From contig JAFCMP010000423.1 of assembly GCA_017506865.1 (NCBI GenBank), forward strand, positions 682,001 through 746,000: a DNA stretch of 64,000 bases, given 5' to 3'. The position numbers and the translations under genes are program-made. Below, piece by piece: positions 60,214-64,000 of the stretch (positions within the stretch are counted from its first letter, which is position 1; each line of letters begins with the position of its first letter). This stretch comes from Tribonema minus. Lineage: Eukaryota; Sar; Xanthophyceae; Tribonematales; Tribonemataceae. The notes beneath the pieces were generated by a model. That model searched no databases. It had not been told where the DNA came from and worked only from the letters and a program-made list of their open reading frames with translations.

Positions 60214-61070
60214 CAGGAGCCGCCTGAGCCTGAGTTGACGAGAGGCAGCATTCTATCACAGTTGTTGCGTACGGACAATACTGATATTTCTTTTGAGCAT
60301 GTGCAGGACTCCAGTGCTTTGTCTCGTCAACTTCCATGCGCTGGCTCCTGCTGCTTCCCCAAATGAAGTTGCCACCTCTCACGGTGGACCAACGATCGCT
60401 GTGAGCCACTGGCAGCCTGAGGGCCCCGCGCCGGCGCAGCATCCAATGCCGCGGCGGGGTTTGTAGCCGTTGTCAGGATATATCTTGTGAAGCTGACTGG
60501 TGCACTTGTGAATCTGAAACCTTGGACGTGACTTCAAGTTATTGAATCATTGCGTGATGTCAGTGGTTGCATAGTCGCCATGACATGGCCCCACAGTACA
60601 TTAGAGGTTGGCTACCAACTGAAGGTCTGAGGTTGATGAGGGTCGGGGTCGCATGACGCCAGACGCCTGATGCTGATCTGTGCCACAGTGCACTGAAACT
60701 ATCATGCTGTGCGAAGCCTGTGCTTTCCCTATCATGATAGCGTCACATGTGACCATTGCCAGTGGTGGTGTCCACTTCAGGTCGAAGTTAACGCTCAGTG
60801 ACACTCATATACGGCAGAACGTAGCGACAAGCAAAGCAGCGATCGATCGGCATGTGCTCTTTGTGCTCATGTAGGCGATAAATCACTGAAATGGTGGACT
60901 GATGACCATACCACATTAGCCATGACACTGCCAGCTCATCTGGCGTACTACATAGTATATAGAAGTACATACATTGTGAGAACAAGGCGACACACCTACA
61001 ACATGGCATTTCCACAGCCACAAGTGGAATATAATAAAAGTACATACATTATAAACGCGCCATCGGAGTA
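60214..61070. other. Intergenic region after the large gene
   Basis: Between the stop of the large gene and the retroelement remnant. It contains a short direct repeat of AGTACATACATT (60963 and 61039), possibly a target-site trace of an insertion. No gene recognised. Confidence 0.45.
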
Positions 61071-61900
61071 GAGGAGCAGACGGCAGGCTGCAAGCTGTGC
61101 GGGAAGTCGCCGGGCGGCACCCTGCATGCACGGCTGTGTCAAGCGCCACGCGTCAAGACGCACGACACCATCGTCCACAATAGCGTCAAGAGGGCCACGC
61201 AGCGCATCCTGCGGCAATATCTCAAAACGGGACTGGTGGACGAGGACTACACGCCGTTTCTGGGGTCCGCCGGGCCGCCGGGGAGTCGCAGGATGGACAT
61301 CGTGCTGCCTGCCGACGCCTTCGCGGTGACCGGCTACGACGACCCGACACTCCACCTACCGCTCTGACCTGCTTCGAGGCACAGGTGGCGTCGCGGGCGG
61401 CGAAGACTGCAGCAGACGCCGAGCGATGCTGCCGCGACCAAGAGGCCGCCAAGACTACCCACTATTCTGGTCTTTATGATCAGAATTGCTACAAAGTTGC
61501 CACTTTGGCAATAGGGTCATTTAGCAGCATCGGGGAGCAGGGGCGGAAGCTGCTGGAGGCTGTGGCGACGGAGTATGCCAGCAGGATGTCAGTGCCCGGA
61601 GGAGCGCGCCCTAAAGCTCTCAAGGGCATCGCCCTGGCGCGCTTACGCTCGGCACTGTCGGCAGCGCTCCACATGGCGTACTCTGGCCGTGTCATGACAC
61701 ACATGGCAGAATCCAGGGGGGGGGGCACATGGAGGAGAACGTAGGGGAGGACCCCGAGATGCCATTTGGCGGCGGCGGCGTTTGAGTGGTTGTCGTTGCG
61801 ACACTTTCAGACTGTCATACGACATGTAGATTCCTTACAGCTAGATGCCAATCATCTGGGCTTTTTCGCGCCCTGAGCGAGAATTAATAAAAAGTACATA
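61071..61900 (+). mobile_element. 5'-truncated, frameshifted non-LTR retrotransposon end (CCHC knuckle and restriction-like endonuclease)
   Basis: The first frame (61071-61367) has CKLCGKSPGGTLHARLC, a C-x2-C-x8-H-x3-C knuckle, then HDTIVHNSVKRATQRIL and SRRMDIVL. That is the arrangement upstream of the restriction-like endonuclease in R2/NeSL-type LINEs. A TGA at 61365 is followed in another frame by FEAQVASRAAKTAADAE, AAKTTHYSGLYD and GRKLLEAVATEY, the C-terminal helices, up to a G-run near 61720 with a further frame change and TGA about 61785. A 3' UTR of about 115 bp follows, ending GAATTAATAAA. No reverse transcriptase is present, so this copy is dead. Host-gene alternative: a decayed nuclease gene. 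Confidence 0.62.
61795..61900 (+). repeat. Retroelement 3' tail, reference copy
   Basis: Sequence with ACACTTTCA, ACATGTAGATTC, CATCTGGGCTTTTT, GCGCCCTGAGCGAGAAT and TAATAAA. Related tails occur elsewhere in the window without the coding part. Confidence 0.7.
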
Positions 61901-61929
61901 GTATACGCTTCCAAATTGAATTGCCTTCA

Positions 61930-63665
61930 CACCTCAACTCTGCCAGATCATTCATAGGTGTTGCACGTGGCACTGCGTACATGCGCATTTCTAGACTGAG
62001 CTCAATTGACCTGCCCAGATCTTGAGGCTATGACATGAGACATCGAGAATGTGGTCCATTGAACTAGTCCATGGCAGCCACCAACAAACGCAAGTGGGCT
62101 GCGAATTCGCGCGAAGTCGTGGCTGCAGCTGTCTGCAGCAGCAGCAACCATTGACAACAATCTTGAAGGAGCGATTTGACCACTCGCATTGCGTACAGTA
62201 GCACAGGGTTGGTCAAAAGCCAGAGATCAGGGCTATGCTCAAAAGCACGCCAGCCACCACCATGACCAAAACAGCAGGAGCACAAGTCCCACTAATTCAT
62301 TGCTTGCCAAGTGAGTGTTTTGCTGTGTTGTGGACGCACGGCAGCGTGACTCAATTGCATGGGGCACGCCGGATCCAGTGTACCACCCCCAGTCCAATTG
62401 TCTGAGACCACGGTTGGCTTGAGAGGTGATGCGCTGAACACAGCCTAACCCTACCTGACCCTGCTGTGAAACTACTTCAAATTGAAGTGCAACGGATGAT
62501 TTGTAGGCCAGATGACTGGCATTTCTCCACTTTTTGTTGTTGTTTTGTTCAGTGTTGCAGTTGCTCCAGCTCACAGCTTGTTTCACCCATGTGAGGTATG
62601 ATTAGAAGTGATCATCGATGTGCATTGCACCATTTGTGTTGTCACTAGGGATAACTAGAAATTTCTGGCATATACATTCGATGCAATGCAGTTGCACCTC
62701 AATTTGGCCAGATCATCCAAAAGAAGTTGCACTGCGTACATGCGCATGATTTGACCAGAGTTCAATTGTCCAGATCAGATCATGAGACTATGACATGAGA
62801 CATTGAGAGCGCATGTGACTCATTACAATCACCGGCCCGTGGCAGCCACGAACAAGTGCAAGTGGGTCACGTAGTTGCAGCAGCAAGTGCACGCATGCTT
62901 GCTCCTGACGAACACCTTCCACTGGCATTTGCCTGCAAGAGCACAAGATCGCATGCCACAAGCAGGAGATTGTGGCTGTGCTCAAAGATATGCTAGCCAG
63001 CGGACTATCAGGACCATGTGCAAGTCGCATAATGTTGTGGACGCACGGCAAAGTAAATGAGTTGCAGGAGGCACACCAGATCCAGTGTACCACCCCAGTC
63101 CAATTGTCTGAGACCACAATAGCCTTGTGAGGTAATGCGATGAAAGACACACACAGCCTAACCCTACCCAAAACCTACTTCAAATTGAAGTGGCAAAGTT
63201 GGGGTCACTTGCAAACTATTGTGTTGTGGTCCATTGAACCAATCTATGTCAGCCACCAACAAGCGCAAGTGGGCTGGGCCACGAGGTCGTGGCTGCAGCA
63301 GCTGCAACTGTTGACAACAATCTTGAAGGAGCGATTTGCAATGCATGTCTGCCTCTGACGAGGCCACTGGCATTGCGTACAGTAGCACAGGATTGGTCAA
63401 AAGCCAGAGATTGAGGCCATGCTGAAAAGACGCCAGCCACCATGACCGAACAGCAGGAGCACAAGTCCCACTCATTCTTTGCTTGCCAAGTGAGTGTCGT
63501 ACTGTGTTGCGGACGCACGGCAGCGTGACTCAATGCATGGGGCACGCCGGAGCCAGTGTACCACCCCCAGTCCAACTGTCTGAGAGCACGATTGGCTTGA
63601 GAGGTTATGCATGAAACACACACAGCCTAACCCAACCCTCAAAAACCTACTTCAAGTTGAAGTGA
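61930..63665 (+). repeat. Three diverged direct copies of a 430-700 bp unit
   Basis: Copies at about 61930-62490, 62700-63195 and 63225-63665. Shared blocks: TGACATGAGACAT (first two), GCAGCCACCAACAA, GACAACAATCTTGAAGGAGC (first and third), TTGGTCAAAAGCCAGAGAT (first and third), CCAGTGTACCACCCC and GTCCAATTGTCTGAGA. Each ends with a palindrome of the form ACTTCAAnTTGAAGTG. Frames are not kept open across copies, so I do not call a gene. Confidence 0.7.
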
Positions 63666-63750
63666 GTTGGTGTGACAAGTGTCAATCATCACTGGAGCAT
63701 AGCACTCGTCGATCACTGCTCGGGACCGCACTACACAGCAGATCGAAGGA

Positions 63751-64000
63751 ATGGCAGAGCTATCCTATGGCAAGGCCAGGCGCACGGGAAGCAGCGCTGC
63801 AGCAGAACATCCGGTTTTCACGCTGGGGTCGCACATCCTCGCCTTCCTGGCTCCCTCGGTCATGATCAGGAGCACGTGCCGGGGCTTCCATGGCATTATC
63901 GAGCAGAATCACGAGGCCAAGAGGCGGTGCTTGACGGTGGTTGCGGAAGCTGTCGCTAGCGCCAGCCTGCTTGGGTGGGCCGTAGAGAAAAAGGTCTGCA
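63751..64000 (+). CDS. Start of a plus-strand gene, possible F-box/ankyrin-type protein, cut by the window edge
   Basis: The ATG at 63751 opens a frame that stays open to the right edge (83 codons seen). It encodes VFTLGSHILAFLAPSVMIRS followed by CRGFHGIIEQ, which has the shape of an F-box-like helix pair (position-specific L, CR and F). It ends ASLLGWAVEKKVC, a phrase like those opening ankyrin-repeat arrays in brown-algal proteins. The family idea rests on memory of such proteins and is tentative; coding status is supported by composition and the uninterrupted frame. Confidence 0.5.
   Translation, partial: MAELSYGKARRTGSSAAAEHPVFTLGSHILAFLAPSVMIRSTCRGFHGIIEQNHEAKRRCLTVVAEAVASASLLGWAVEKKVC

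Noticed and set aside
62064-63623. Minus-strand ORFs sharing LRQLDWGWYTGSG and LWLLTNPVLLYAM
   Set aside because: The similarity is explained by the repeated DNA; the frame is not kept in the middle copy and no start, splice or family signal was found.

Overview
The window is nuclear DNA of an intron-rich eukaryote, most likely a protist or alga. Introns are mostly GT-AG, small exons are set in large introns, and introns carry scattered TTAGGG-type telomere-like tracts. The protein content (a HHIP-like quinoprotein, a hydrolase-CYTH fusion, IQ proteins, an F-box-like start ending in LLGWAVEKK) would suit a stramenopile alga related to brown or yellow-green algae. That placement is inference and weak. 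No tRNA, rRNA, CRISPR or prokaryotic operon was recognised.

Layout. (1) 204-7448, minus: 5' part of a secreted HHIP-like glucose/sorbosone dehydrogenase family gene, running off the left edge. (2) 9192-16074, minus: complete seven-exon gene fusing a YqiA-type alpha/beta hydrolase to a CYTH thiamine-triphosphatase-like domain (497 aa). (3) 16221-26898, plus: complete twelve-exon gene for a membrane-anchored coiled-coil protein with a C-terminal WW domain (687 aa); its start lies 146 bp from the start of gene 2. (4) 28223-60213, plus: a very large gene modelled with 34 exons (about 2159 aa), with glutamine tracts, an IQ-motif cluster and one C2H2 zinc finger. (5) 61071-61900: truncated, frameshifted non-LTR retrotransposon end, followed by three diverged copies of a repeat up to 63665. 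(6) 63751 to the right edge: start of another plus-strand gene. I built the models by hand from splice-like sites. All exon phases chain without a stop, and the three complete models have lengths divisible by three.

The most striking feature is not a gene. Almost every intron holds one to five degraded direct copies of the neighbouring exon-intron boundary (part of the exon, the splice site and the first bases of the intron). I call these exon echoes. A few are still in frame with usable splice sites; most are broken. Together with intronic telomere-like tracts, a very frequent TTGAAGT word and scattered retroelement tails, they account for much of the intron sequence.

Genes 2 and 3 may share a promoter. 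No pathway links the genes otherwise; this looks like an ordinary chromosome segment of unrelated genes in an unusually duplication-prone genome.
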